64,000 nucleotides of DNA, taken from assembly GCA_021234155.1 (NCBI GenBank), contig JAJEKV010000059.1, positions 781,844 through 845,843 of the forward strand, given 5' to 3'. Under the pieces are notes generated by a model. It saw only the letters and a list, made by a program, of their open reading frames with translations. It was not told the origin of the DNA and searched no databases. The translations under genes were made by a program, and so were the position numbers. The stretch comes from Isoetes taiwanensis. Its lineage: Eukaryota > Streptophyta > Lycopodiopsida > Isoetales > Isoetaceae. Shown here piece by piece: positions 1 to 12,021 of the stretch. The number at the start of each line of letters is the position of its first letter. The first letter of the stretch is position 1.

Positions 1-138
1 GACAATAGACTCTGTGCTGCATCCAGCAGCACTGGGGGGTATTTTTCCAGAAAATTCTGGCGTCCTTCTGTCGATAGTGCAGATCTGTCTGGCACGTTTA
101 CATTGGCGAGCTATGGGCAGAAGATCCCGGAGCATACC
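1..138 (-). CDS. possible exon of an unidentified gene, cut by the window edge
   Basis: On the minus strand a good 3' splice site (pyrimidine run then TTCCTACAG) ends next to position 138. One frame is then open for 45 codons to the window edge, starting MLRDLLPIARQCKRARQICT. The run is rich in Arg and Cys but matches no family I recognise. The upstream exon could be the small frame at 369-557. The evidence is a splice-like junction plus one open frame, so this could be chance. Confidence 0.22.
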
Positions 139-368
139 CTGTAGGAAAAAGAAAACCTGAATAGTTTGTATGCCGGCCTCGAGGCATCTCACTCAGTGAT
201 TTACGCCATTAAACTACTACTTTGAAAACTTGAGGGAACGTCGAGATTACTTGCATAATCTGAAGACTTAGACAACTGCGATGTCATAATAAGTTAGCAT
301 AACTCCATATTTTGTTCACATTTTAGCATTCTTTAGAGTAGCATCTTAATGCCAAGTTTCGAAAATCA

Positions 369-557
369 TTATAAGCTGGAATCTATTCCCTCCTTTTGCG
401 AAGTGGAGAGAATCAACTTAGGTGAGCTTTGTCCTACGATTTCAAGAGGCTCCAAGATAATTTTTGCCCAACCTTGATTGAAAGTTGGTATTTTGCAGAT
501 TCCCATTGGGCTTTCTGAGTTTGGCCAGGAAGAATCCAAGATGGCAGCAAATCGCAT
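369..557 (-). CDS. small hypothetical frame, possible upstream exon of the edge gene
   Basis: A 62-codon frame starts with ATG at 557 and contains the stretch WPNSESPMGICKIPTFNQGW. It has balanced amino-acid composition and lies just upstream, on the same strand, of the exon-like segment at 1-138. I do not recognise the protein. The frame might end at a splice donor rather than its stop, but no strong GTAAGT-type donor is visible. Low confidence. Confidence 0.18.
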   Translation of the reverse strand: MRFAAILDSSWPNSESPMGICKIPTFNQGWAKIILEPLEIVGQSSPKLILSTSQKEGIDSSL

Positions 558-588
558 AACAGCTAGATCCTTCCTCCTAAGGTTTTAT

Positions 589-3500
589 GATTTTGCCCTG
601 CACATAAGACTAGAGGTTTAGGTTTGACAGGGATGTAGGTTACAACCTTTGTTTTTATGCATGCATTTGGGTGGCCTTTTCACAATAATTTAATCTTATT
701 GTTGTTAGTAGTTATGTTTAAATGCAACTAGTAACGGTGCCCGGCGTTGCCGGGCATTAGTATGGTTGTCTTGTATGGTTGGGCACATGCAATTACAAAA
801 GGCATTACTTGCATTCTAGAAGTATGCAATCACATAACTTAACATACTTGAATGTTATATGCGTCCATAACCAAATTTTATATGTCACAATCATCCATGA
901 TTGTGACAGATACAATCACGAACGATTGTATATCCTATGAAGGCCTATTAGCTCTCGCCCGTGTGTATGCAAAAAAATACGTGAGGCCATGTGCAAAAAA
1001 TAACTCAAGTTTGATGTGAGGAGGACATTGGCATTGTTTTCATTTTGGAAATGTCATGTATAATGTAACATAATTGATGATTTGTGATGCCACACCTAAT
1101 GCCATGATCATTTGAAGCAAGGCTAGACGATATTGTTAAGAATTGTATTGTCAAGGATGTGAATGGCTTTGATTTGTTGGAGCATGTGGAAATGTTTTTT
1201 TGAAGAAATTAAGTTACACTTGAGACATGATGTTGATATGTATAATATTTTAAATGTATGCAACTATTTACTTGTGTGGTGCTTGATATTGTTACCATTG
1301 CAAGGTCACATCTATTTGCTTGTTTGGTGCTTGATATTGTTACCACTATATTGCAGGGTCACAATTATGGATTTATAATGTTAATATGCATGATGTTCAA
1401 ACCGGATTTTATTGAATGAGTGGAGATATGCACAACTATTTTTTATTGTCTCATGTTGGCATAAAGAGATTTGTCCTATACAAAAGAAAAGGGCATAAAA
1501 GTAGAAGCCAATCTTTTTCCAGCTAAAAATTATGCTATTGGCATGAGGAGATTTGTCCTATACAAAAGAAAAGGGCATAAAAGTTCCGCTAGAAGCCAAT
1601 CTTTTTCCAGCTAAAAATTATGCATTTTGCAAGTACATCAAATGTGCTTGTAGATCCATAAGACCCTGTTCCTGGGCCTGTCCATCTAAAATAATCGGCA
1701 CAATGAATGAGAACCTCGTAATGAACTTTGCGCAACATTTTTTTGAACCTATAAACATCCAGATGAAAACCCGAAACATAATTTAGAATACAAATTCATA
1801 TATGGTAAGCTAAAGCTTTTGCAGATGTAAGGATTTGATTTTTTGTTCAATACAAACGTGCTGTCGAGATGACAGAAGAAAGATTTGTTGTGTGATCCTA
1901 GAAATGCTCCCATTTAAACATCTAAATAAGGCTGCATCATCTTACAGTAGAAGTTGATGCAGGATTGTGCATAACTGATAGAATGTATTGCCACAGAAGA
2001 TCCATGCTAGAAATGTACACAGCTAGAAGAGAAGGCACGAAATGAGAAGAAATTTAATGATTATAAGGTGCAAATTTGGTAAGAATGTATTACCACAGAA
2101 GATGCTACCATGCTAGAAATGTAAACAGCTAGAAGAGAAGGCATGAAATGAGAAGAAATTTAATGATGCTCATAAGGTGCAAATTTGGTAGCTTCTGGTC
2201 GAGATTCTAGTATAGATGCTTATAAGGTGCAAATTTGGTAAGAATGTATTACCACAGAAGATGCTACCATGCTAGAAATGTAAACAGCTAGAAGAGAAGG
2301 CATGAAATGAGAAATTTAATGATGCCCATAAGGTGCAAATTTGGTAGCTTCTGGTCGAGATTCTAGTATAGAAATGACAAATATTGATTTATCTAGCTTC
2401 ATGTTATACCAATAAATAAATACAAAGACTAAATACCGGTCACACCACTACAAAAAGTAGCAATGCTTTTGATTCGAGTCATCTTTGAGTCACATACACA
2501 TCACATCTGGAGAAAAGACCAGATAAAAATTATGCAAACGAAACAAAGAAAGACAATTCTGCAACTTATGATATATCTTAAATTTACCAATTATTCCAAT
2601 TCTAGCAATGAAAATGGGAAAAGGAAGAACATATGTTTGTGCCAATTGTCCTAATTCTAGCATAGAAATATGGTGTTGTTAATTCTCCGAGTTTAGATTA
2701 TAGAGGCTTCCTTTCAAGGCGATAATCTTCTGGTCTTCTAAAGGTGAGGATCAGTAATCTAAAAGGCATCACATCCACACAAACTATACGGAGTTAGGAG
2801 GTGGATTTGAAAAAAGGACTTGCAAGAACATGCAATAAACTTAAGTCTTAAAGGCATCATACAGAGGATGCTTCTTCTGAAGCATGTAAATGGTCATGTA
2901 AAGAATGGAAGAGATTCATAACTTGTGCGCTTGTCTCCCTATTTACAAAGGAAAGTAGAAACGACAATCGGATATGAGCAAAAGCCTCAGTATTTCTAGA
3001 ATGCAGTATGACAACGATGTTGTATCTAAACCTAATCATTATGCTCCAGCCTTGAGCATGGAAACTTGATTGTTAGCATCTTAAATCGTAAATGCATCCT
3101 TTATATTAGCAAAAGCATCATAAGATAACATGTCTAGAGGTACCATGTTAATGCCCAAGAAACTTGTCCTTGGCCGCCTATTTGTCGGGCTCTCGAATCC
3201 GTAAAATACCTAATGAAAAGCATGTCAAAATAATGATATATGGATCCTTCTAGAATTCCAAGTGGAAAAGAAAAGCAGTGTTACCTTCGCTGGCTAGATG
3301 ACAGCCGATTTAGAATGGCAGAATGATTGACATGCCGAGGTTATTGTCAAATCGAAATAGGTAAGTTTTTGCACAAAAAATGTGGAGCTAGGCCCCAGAT
3401 ATCCCATAAATTTGTTGCCTACCGACCTTTCTTTCACAGGCTGCAAAAGAGATTGGAATCATGCATCGTAGCATAGAAGTGCAAGACAACAAATCAGTGG

Positions 3501-4694
3501 AAAGCAAAGCAAACCCTTCCATTCTAGAACGTATACACACTCCTCACACTTATCAATAGCAACAACAGTAGCAGCATCTGACGGTGACCACAGCTTCAAA
3601 GCAAATGAGGCAAGACTCTGATGTGTTTCAGCCCGAAAAATCACAAAACGCATAATCTAAGTTAATATCTTTGTCCACCGTCTGTCTTGATCTCTTCTAT
3701 TTATACATTTCGCGATTCAAATGGCCATCCTAATCCCGCAAGCATGCAGAGCACCAGCGCCACCTGCAAGCAAGCATGCATAATCTGATCAAATCCAAGC
3801 CTTCAACGCCCAATTTTTATGTCGCAAAAATGTTTCCCCAATTTTGTAAGTCGGAATTATTTTGTAGTTGCCGGAAAAACTCGAAATCATAGTGATATCC
3901 CGCAATAAAAAATACCAAAAAAGTTTTCCACTATGCCGTGAATTCCCAAATTAACAAGGTAGATTACCAAAGCAAAAGATCTTGCTTTTAAGAATCATCA
4001 AGTTTTACCAAATTGAGACTCATTTGCCCTACAAGCTCTAATTTTTTTGTTTGTTATACCTTTTTTCCCTATATACCTATCTTGTTGTATTATATTGTGC
4101 GCACCTCTTGTGTATTGAGAAGGGGGGTAGAGACTTAGAGCCTTCTAGTTGATGATCCTAAATTAGCTCATTAATTCCCCACCATGCGGCACGTGCATAA
4201 GAGCCCACCAGGTTATGCATGGCGGGGCTAGACTGGCTAACAAGGAAGGCTTGTCTGGCTACAGTTGATCCTCTAGCGTGTAGCGTCTATTAGGGGAACA
4301 TGGTGGGCTAGGCGTAATACCTCAACATTGAGTGCGGGCAAGGTATGGGCTCGAAACCTCCTAGGTGATGCATTACCAAGTGGGATTGAAGTCGTATGGG
4401 TATGCACGAACCATGGCCCTCTAGCTCGCCCATAGTTGGCATGGACCTTTCGGAGAGGAGTGATCTCCTCCTGCCTCATCAGGACTGGGGAGATGCAACC
4501 TCAGAGTAGTCCTTTTGACTATGCCCACGGCAGGATACAGTCAAGTCCCAAGACGTATTAGCCTATCAGCAAAGTATGCACAGGAGGGGCAGATGGAGTG
4601 GACTACCCAATGACCATGTTCCTTTACCAGCCAAATTCATTTGCCATGAATTCTACCTACAATGATCTCTGGAGGACCAAATTGTTAGTCCACC
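589..4694. repeat. 4.1-kb direct repeat, copy 1
   Basis: This block is repeated almost base for base at 5800-9754. Both copies begin GATTTTGCCCTGCACATAAG and end GGACCAAATTGTTAGTCCACC-like. Copy 1 is about 151 bp longer, mainly because an internal unit near 2080-2380 (AAGGTGCAAATTTGGTA..CATGCTAGAAATGTAAACAG-type text) is present one extra time. Small tandem duplications also occur at about 1265-1370 and 1450-1610. No coding region is convincing: short frames such as 2463-2654 and 2857-3039 recur in both copies simply because the DNA is duplicated. Confidence 0.95.
4094..4690 (+). repeat. diverged LTR-like segment inside repeat copy 1
   Basis: The order of short matches here parallels the LTR at about 61.91-62.51 kb: CACCTCTTGTGTATTGAGAA then GGGGGTAGAGACTTAG, GTGCATAAGAGCCCACC, GGGGCTAGA, TGGGCTAGGC, GGAGATGCAACC, GCAAAGTATGCA and GGGGCAGATGGAG. 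The copies therefore appear to contain an old R/U5-like LTR portion of the same broad family. No tRNA primer site follows it. Confidence 0.55.
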
Positions 4695-5799
4695 GTGCGC
4701 CGCCTCGGCTAGCGGCGCCGCCTCGAATGTTTTCCCCGGCGGAACTCGAATCACGGAATTAACAAACGAATCATCACTTGCGGGATTACGTTTACGAAAA
4801 AATTCCGGCGATGACGTGGCGAAGATACTTAAAACCAAATTTCTGACGTGGAAAAAATCCTTTTCTTTCCGGCGAAGTCTTGTTTCTCTGTTTCCAAGCT
4901 TCAGCGATGGCGATCTCCGGCGCCATCGCTCATTTTGAGCTGGAATAATGTCTAAGGGAGGCGCTCCATGGTAATGCATGGATTTGTCGAGTTTTTTTTT
5001 AATTTTTCTTACGTTCTCATGCCTTAATGATCTTTTTGTTTGTGTGCAGGTATTTTAGGGCTTTGGAGACTACTTTGGCAATGCATTTTTTGAAGGATTC
5101 TGGTCGATGCGGAGTGGGTCGGAGTCGTCGCCTAGCGTCTTCTTTGCAAGATTTTTTGCATGATTCGTCGCCTGGAGGCTTCGTCTCCTAAACTTGAAGT
5201 GTTTTTTGCTGCATGCATCTGCTGAAATCTTCTTGAGGAGTTTTTTTGCTAGATTTCTCGCCTACAGTCTTCTTTGGAAGATTTTGTTGCTGGATTTATC
5301 TCTTGGAGTCTTCTTTCGCTAGATTTATCGCCTGGAGTTAATACAAATCAAATATTTTTACAGTTTAGGGTTTGAGAAATATGCAGGTGTTTAGAAATAG
5401 CAAGAAGACTATTGCCATACATGCATGTCGGATCTTTGGGTTCTTACCATATTTTGCGGGGATGTAACAACATCCACATGCGGTGACATGATCTGCAAAA
5501 TAAAGCTTTGAATCCTCGTGATGCTCATCTGCGGCGTTTTGAACCGCTATTAGTAGCTTGTCGTTAAACGCCTTTGTCGCCCTAATCGACTTTGAAATGG
5601 AATCGGAATTATGGAATTCTAGAAGTTTTAATGTATACAATGTAACTGAGTGGAAATGTAATCTGTCAGGTTAAAATGTAATTTGAGTTGAAAATCTGTC
5701 AAAAAAAAAAAATCTGGCCAAGGAAATCTTGGTGGAGGTGAAATTCCACCTTAAAAAACATACAGAAAAATACAGTAATCCCAGGCAAGTGATGATTAC
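4695..5799. other. single-copy spacer between the two 4-kb repeats
   Basis: This 1.1-kb stretch is unique. It starts GC-rich (GCGGCGCCGCC) and becomes T-rich, with a loosely repeated motif of the type TCGCCTGGAGTCTTC / AAGATTTTTTGC at about 5110-5340. It lacks a primer-binding site next to copy 1 and a polypurine tract next to copy 2, so it does not look like the inside of an LTR element. Confidence 0.6.
5365..5640 (-). CDS. small hypothetical protein frame in the spacer
   Basis: A 91-codon ATG frame on the minus strand. Its middle part (FNDKLLIAVQNAADEHHEDS followed by KLYFADHVTACGCCYIPAKY) has protein-like composition with a CGCC cysteine cluster. The last ~20 residues are hydrophobic and could be a membrane segment or intron read-through. 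I recognise no family. It is the only protein-like frame in the spacer. Confidence 0.22.
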   Translation of the reverse strand: MYTLKLLEFHNSDSISKSIRATKAFNDKLLIAVQNAADEHHEDSKLYFADHVTACGCCYIPAKYGKNPKIRHACMAIVFLLFLNTCIFLKP

Positions 5800-8700
5800 G
5801 ATTTTGCCCTGCACATAAGACTAGAGGTTTAGGTTTGACAGGGATGTAGGTTACAACCTTTGTTTTTATGCATGCATTTGGGTGGCCTTTTCACAATAAT
5901 TTAATCTTATTGTTGTTAGTAGTTATGTTTAAATGCAACTAGTAATCTGCAGCTCGGGTTGCGGGCATTAGTATGGTTGTCTTGTATGGTTGGGCACATG
6001 CAATTACAAAAGGCATTACTTGCATTCTAGAAGTATGCAATCACATAACTTAACATACTTGAATGTTATATGCGTCCATAACCAAATTTTATATGTCACA
6101 ATCATCCATGATTGTGACAGATACAATCACGAACGATTGTATATCCTATGAAGGCCTATTAGCTCTCGCCCGTGTGTATGCAAAAAAATACGTGAGGCCA
6201 TGTGCAAAAAATAACTCAAGTTTGATGTGAGGAGGACATTGGCATTGTTTTCATTTTGGAAATGTCATGTATAATGTAACATAATTGATGATTTGTGATG
6301 CCACACCTAATGCCATGATCATTTGAAGCAAGGCTAGACGATATTGTTAAGAATTGTATTGTCAAGGATGTGAATGGCTTTGATTTGTTGGAGCATGTGG
6401 AAATGTTTTTTTTGAAGAAATTAAGTTACACTTGAGACATGATGTTGATATGTATAATATTTTAAATGTATGCAACTATTTACTTGTGTGGTGCTTGATA
6501 TTGTTACCATTGCAAGGTCACATCTATTTGCTTGTTTGGTGCTTGATATTGTTACCACTATATTGCAGGGTCACAATTATGGATTTATAATGTTAATATG
6601 CATGATGTTCAAACCGGATTTTATTGAATGAGTGGAGATATGCACAACTATTTTTTATTGTCTCATGTTGGCATAAAGAGATTTGTCCTATACAAAAGAA
6701 AAGGGCATAAAAGTAGAAGCCAATCTTTTTCCAGCTAAAAATTATGCTGTTGGCATGAGGAGATTTATCCTATACAAAAGAAAAGAGCATAAAAGTTCCT
6801 CTAGAAGCCAATCTTTTTCCAGCTAAAAATTATGCATTTTGCAAGTACATCAAATGTGCTTGTAGATCCATAAGACCCTGTTCCTGGGCCTGTCCATCTA
6901 AAATAATCGGCACAATGAATGAGAACCTCGTAATGAACTTTGCGCAACATTTTTTTGAACCTATAAACATCCAGATGAAAACCCGAAACATAATTTAGAA
7001 TACAAATTCATATATGGTAAGCTAAAGCTTTTGCAGATGTAAGGATTTGATTTTTTGTTCAATACAAACGTGCTGTCGAGATGACAGAAGAAAGGTTTGT
7101 TGTGTGATCCTAGAAATGCTCCCATTTAAACATCTAAATAAGGCTGCATCATCTTACAGTAGAAGTTGATGCAGGATTGTGCATAACTGATAGAATGTAT
7201 TGCCACAGAAGATCCATGCTAGAAATGTACACAGCTAGAAGAGAAGGCACGAAATGAGAAGAAATTTAATGATTATAAGGTGCAAATTTGGTAAGAATGT
7301 ATTACCACAGAAGATGCTACCATGCTAGAAATGTAAACAGCTAGAAGAGAAGGCATGAAATGAGAAATTTAATGATGCCCATAAGGTGCAAATTTGGTAG
7401 CTTCTGGTCGAGATTCTAGTATAGAAATGACAAATATTGATTTATCTAGCTTCATGTTATACCAATAAATAAATACAGCACTAAATACCTGGTCACACCA
7501 CTACAAAAGTAGCAATGCTTTTGATTCGAGTCATCTTTGAGTCACATACACATCACATCTGGAGAAAAGACCAGATAAAAATTATGCAAACGAAACAAAG
7601 AAAGACAATTCTGCAACTTATGATATATCTTAAATTTACCAATTATTCCAATTCTAGCAATGAAAATGGGAAAAGGAAGAACATATGTTTGTGCCAATTG
7701 TCCTAATTCTAGCATAGAAATACCTGTGTTGTTAATTCTCCAGAGTTTAGATTATAGAGGCTTCCTTTCAAGGCAGATAATCTTCTGGTCTTCTAAAGGT
7801 GAGGATCAGTAATCTAAAAGGCATCACATCCACACAAACTATACGGAGTTAGGAGGTGGATTTGAAAAAAGGACTTGCAAGAACATGCAATAAACTTAAG
7901 TCTTAAAGGCATCATACAGAGGATGCTTCTTCTGAAGCATGTAAATGGTCATGTAAAGAATGGAAGAGATTCATAACTTGTGCGCTTGTCTCCCTATTTA
8001 CAAAGGAAAGTAGAAACGACAATCGGATATGAGCAAAAGCCTCAGTATTTCTAGAATGCAGTATGACAACGATGTTGTATCTAAACCTAATCATTATGCT
8101 CCAGCCTTGAGCATGGAAACTTGATTGTTAGCATCTTAAATCGTAAATGCATCCTTTATATTAGCAAAAAGCATCATAAGATAACATGTCTAGAGGTACC
8201 ATGTTAATGCCCAGTAACTTGTCCTTGGCCGTCTATTTGCTGGGCTCTCTGAATCCGACAGAAATACCTAATGAAAAGCATGTCAAAATAATGATATATG
8301 GATCCTTCTAGAATTCCAAGTGGAAAAGAAAAGCAGTGTTACCTTCGCTGGCTAGATGACAGCCGATTTAGAATGGCAGAATGATTGACATGCCGAGGTT
8401 ATTGTCAAATCGAAATAGGTAAGTTTTTGCACAAAAAATGTGGAGCTAGGCCTGCATATCCCATAAATTTGTTGCCGGCTGACCTCCTTTCACAGGCTGC
8501 AAAAGAGATTGGAATCATGCATCGTAGCATAGAAGTGCAAGACAACAAATCAGTGGAAAGCAAAGCAAACCCTTCCATTCTAGAACGTATACACACTCCT
8601 CACACTTATCAATAGCAACAACAGTAGCAGCATCTGACGGTGACCACAGCTTCAAAGCAAATGAGGCAAGACTCTGATGTGTTTCAGCCCGAAAAATCAC

Positions 8701-9754
8701 AAAACGCATAATCTAAGTTAATATCTTTGTCCACCGTCTGTCTTGATCTCTTCTATTTATACATTTCGCGATTCAAATGGCCATCCTAATCCGGCAAGCA
8801 TGCAGAGCTCCAGCGCCACCTGCAAGCAAGCATGCATAATCTGATCAAATCCAAGCCTTCAACGCCCATTTTTTATGTCGCAAAAATGTTTCCCCAATTT
8901 TTGTAAGCCGGAATTATTTGTAGTTGCCGGAAAAACTCGAAATCATAGTGATATCCCGCAATAAAAAATACCAAAAAAGTTTTCCACTATGCCGGGAATT
9001 CCCAAATTAACAAGGTAGATTACCAAAGCAAAAGATCTTGCTTTTAAGAATCATCAAGTTTTACCAAATTGAGACTCATTTGCCCTACAAGCTCTAATTT
9101 TTTTGTTTGTTATACCTTTTTTCCCTATATACCTATCTTGTTGTATTATATTGTGCGCACCTCTTGTGTATTGAGAAGGGGGGTAGAGACTTAGAGCCTT
9201 CTAGTTGATGATCCTAAATTAGCTCATTAATTCCCAATTAATGCGGCCTGTGCATAAGAGCCCACCAGGTTATGCATGGCGGGGCTAGACTGGCTAACAA
9301 GGAAGGCTTGTCTGGCTACAGTTGATCCTCTAGCGTGTAGCGTCTATTAGGGGAACATGGTGGGCTAGGCGTAATACCTCAACATTGAGTGCGGGCAAGG
9401 TATGGGCTCGAAACCTCCTAGGTGATGCATTACCTCAGTAGGATTGAAGTCGTGTATGGGTATGCACGAACCATGGCCCTCTAGCTCGCCCATAGTTGGC
9501 ATGGACCTTTCGGAGAGGAGTGATCTCCTCCTGCCTCATCAGGACTGGGGAGATGCAACCTCAGAGTAGTCCTTTTGACTATGCCCACGGCAGGATACAG
9601 TCAAGTCCCAAGACGTATTAGCCTATCAGCAAAGTATGCACAGGAGGGGCAGATGGAGTGGACTACCCAATGACCATGTTCCTTTACCAGCCAAATTCAT
9701 TTGCCATGAATTCTACCTACAATGATCTCTGGAGGACCAAATTGTTAGTCCACC
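5800..9754. repeat. 4.0-kb direct repeat, copy 2
   Basis: Second copy of 589-4694 in the same orientation. Differences are mostly 1-4 base changes and indels, often at CAG/CTG-type sites (for example 7487 ACCTGG versus 2438 ACCGG). The right end (9147-9750) again holds the diverged LTR-like text. Tandem segmental duplication explains the pair better than an intact LTR retrotransposon. Confidence 0.95.
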
Positions 9755-9873
9755 CTCATGAGTCTGAGCGTGGGTAGAACATCCTTGTGTCGATGTATGA
9801 TGTATTCATCTTTGATGTATCTTGTTACGGTGATCAACAAATCAAGAGCAAGATCAAAATGATGAAGAACAAG

Positions 9874-10296
9874 CTACTGACTTAGGTAATCAGTGAAACC
9901 CGGAGAATACATAGGAAGTAGAGATGTAGACTCCGACAACCCAAACGAAGCCGAAGAAGAAATAAAAGCGGATGCCTGAGGAAAAAGAGGTCTGCAAGAG
10001 GCATAAAGAGTAACGGGCCCAACGGAAGGAGGGGCAGAGACTGCGGAAACAAGTAGAGAAGAAAAAGCAATTGAAGAAGCAACACGATCATAAGCTGCGG
10101 GCAGAGAAGAAAGGGAAGAAGCCTCAGAAACCTCAAAATTCCCAAGAGTTTGACATGCCAAAGAAGAAGAAAACATACGCGACAAGAAGCCGAAAGTCAT
10201 TAATATAAGACGTTCGGACCCTACAAATAAGATCTCCAGTGACGAACAAGAATGATGCATAAGCGGAGTTGTGGACAACATCCTTAGAGTAAGCAA
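9874..10296 (-). CDS. Ser/Leu-rich hypothetical frame
   Basis: A 140-codon frame on the minus strand, rich in Ser, Leu and Ala, lying between the end of repeat copy 2 and the tandem repeats at 10345-10500. No domain is recognised, and an overlapping minus frame reads Leu/Pro-rich. It could be non-coding sequence of biased composition. Confidence 0.15.
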   Translation of the reverse strand: MLTLRMLSTTPLMHHSCSSLEILFVGSERLILMTFGFLSRMFSSSLACQTLGNFEVSEASSLSSLPAAYDRVASSIAFSSLLVSAVSAPPSVGPVTLYASCRPLFPQASAFISSSASFGLSESTSLLPMYSPGFTDYLSQ

Positions 10297-10344
10297 AATT
10301 TTATATAATGGGAAAATTTTTAGTAAACTGGAATTTTTTTATTA

Positions 10345-10502
10345 TGGGGGTTGTATAGACCTTATGCAGGGGTTGTATACACGTGTACAGTACCCTGTAT
10401 CATAGACCTTATATAGGGGTTGTATACACGTATACAGTACCCTGTATCATAGACCTTATGCAGGGGTTGTATACTCGTGCAGTACCCGTGTATCATACAA
10501 AA
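10345..10502. repeat. tandem repeat, ~54-bp unit, three copies
   Basis: The unit reads AGGGGTTGTATACACGTGTA followed by CAGTACCCTGTATCATAGACC and CTTATGC. It contains the inverted core GTATACACGTGTAC. It lies at the left edge of the mobile-looking block and could be a subterminal repeat. Confidence 0.8.
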
Positions 10503-10566
10503 CACAATAGAGACCGAAGTATGAAGTATAAACTATGTATGTCCCTAGTAACCTTCCCCTAGGTTC

Positions 10567-11152
10567 CTAACCCCTTCCCCTTCCCCTTTCCCTTCCCCTG
10601 CGAGGTCTAACCCACGCAGCTGGGTTAGGAAACCAGAGCTCACGCATATCCCAGCCTGATTCTTTCCACCATATGGGGTACCTAGTCATTGCAAAAAGTA
10701 ATTCCACAGGATGATACTCACGGAAGAAGAGCGGACCCAACTCCACAAAACCGTTGTACTCATTGTAGTACGTCCTAATAAGGCCATACATCTGCCCCTT
10801 ACCAATATCATGAATGAACTCTGATATGTATTGATCCAGAGAATCCAGCACGAAGAAGAGGCCTCAATTGCTGTAGCATCTCGTCCAGAAAAGGAGGGGG
10901 TTCAAGAATTCCCCTCATTGCAAGTCTCCTATAACATTCAGATGGATTAATTTCCATCAGTGGCTCATGACCACAATCAAATCGCTCCAGAATGAAGTTG
11001 ATCAACTCCATTGCAAGCTCCTTGGTGGGACTGTGGCGCAACCTTCACTCCAAGAAATGGTCAAATAGCTCATCAGTTCCAGACCGCACAGAATGCCTGG
11101 GGCATGCTTGCAGGCCTTCTGGAGTAGCCCAGGGAGGATTGGGTCCAATCAT
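10567..11152 (-). pseudogene. broken hypothetical gene of the mobile block
   Basis: Reading leftward from ATG at 11152, the frame begins MIGPNPPWATPEGLQACPRH and meets an in-frame TGA near 11045. It continues as RLRHSPTKELAMELINFILE to about 10850, then changes frame to a segment containing DQYISEFIHDIGKGQMYGLI and ends in an Arg/Gly-rich tail (RPRRGRERGRGRG). The alpha-helical composition and the continuity across one stop and one frameshift suggest a real but decayed protein of roughly 190 residues. I do not recognise the family. It is co-directional with the DUF7869 gene upstream and may be part of the same element. Confidence 0.4.
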
Positions 11153-11179
11153 TTGCAAAAGCAAGCAAGGATCACCGAC

Positions 11180-11452
11180 GGAGCAAGGAACACGGAGCAT
11201 AGCAAATAGCAAGATCAAGAGCAAGGAACAAGATCAAGTAGCAAGGAGCACGGGAATGAAGTAGCAAGGAACAAGGATCAAGATCAAGTAGCAAGAAGCA
11301 ATGAACAAGGAAGATCAAGTAGCAAGAAGATCAAGGAACAAGGAAGATCAAGTAGCAAGAAGATCAAGGAACAAGGAAGATGAAGGAGCAAGAAGCAAGG
11401 ATCAAGATCAAGTAGCAAGGTGAAAAGTGAGAAGTGAAAGCAAGGTGAAAGA
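11180..11452. repeat. purine-rich minisatellite
   Basis: Irregular tandem copies of AGCAAGAAGATCAAGGAACA / AGGAAGATCAAGTAGCAAG. No credible reading frame. Confidence 0.85.
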
Positions 11453-11465
11453 ATTTATAGCTACG

Positions 11466-11590
11466 AATCCAATAATGTTGAAGTATAATACCAATAATGT
11501 TGAAGTATAATACCAATAATGCTGATGTATAATACCAATAATGCTGACGTATAATACCAATAATGCTAAAGTATTATACCAATAATTCTA
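11466..11590. repeat. tandem repeat, ~27-bp unit, five copies
   Basis: The unit is close to ATACCAATAATGCTGACGTATA. It sits just upstream of the small plus-strand frame at 11641 and may be promoter-proximal or subterminal to the element. Confidence 0.8.
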
Positions 11591-11640
11591 CAACGACTAT
11601 AAAAGCAGCTCCATTCTGTGGTAGAAGTCATTCATCTCCC

Positions 11641-11880
11641 ATGGCTTATAATATTTATGAAGATCGGTTTGAGACCATTATTTGCTCCATGAGCTACAAT
11701 GATATTGTTCGGTGCATACGTAAAGGTGTTAAGCTGAATCCTTACTTAGAATCCAAAGCACAAGGTCGTGAGTGTCATTGCCCCAGCCTTACTCGTGTTG
11801 TGATCCATCTTCTTTGGCTTCCTGAGCGCCATGCCTACGAGCTAAATGCGATCATGTTAGCAGGGATTGAAGATGAGTGA
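11641..11880 (+). CDS. small hypothetical protein (79 aa)
   Basis: An ATG at 11641 opens MAYNIYEDRFETIICSMSYN and runs to a stop at 11880. The frame is open further upstream to 11563, but the upstream part reads through tandem repeat, so the later ATG is preferred. The residues look protein-like (acidic, two CHC-type cysteines near residues 51-53). No family recognised. It is convergent with the DUF7869 gene on the other strand. Confidence 0.3.
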   Translation: MAYNIYEDRFETIICSMSYNDIVRCIRKGVKLNPYLESKAQGRECHCPSLTRVVIHLLWLPERHAYELNAIMLAGIEDE

Positions 11881-12021
11881 ATCATCGACTCTATAATGCC
11901 ATCAATAATATGTGCATCTAAATTATATGTATGCCATCAATAATGTGTGCATCAGATGTAATGATGTGTATTAAACACCTATTATAAAACATGTAAGGAT
12001 GTAGTATAAGAATAATGAATA

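Noticed and set aside
2463-3653. Small frames repeated at 7515-8709
   Set aside because: They are identical because the DNA is duplicated; composition and lack of start or splice context give no support for coding.
589-9754. 4-kb direct repeats read as the two LTRs of one retrotransposon
   Set aside because: Neither copy has TG..CA ends, there is no primer site after copy 1 and no polypurine tract before copy 2, and no target duplication flanks the pair.
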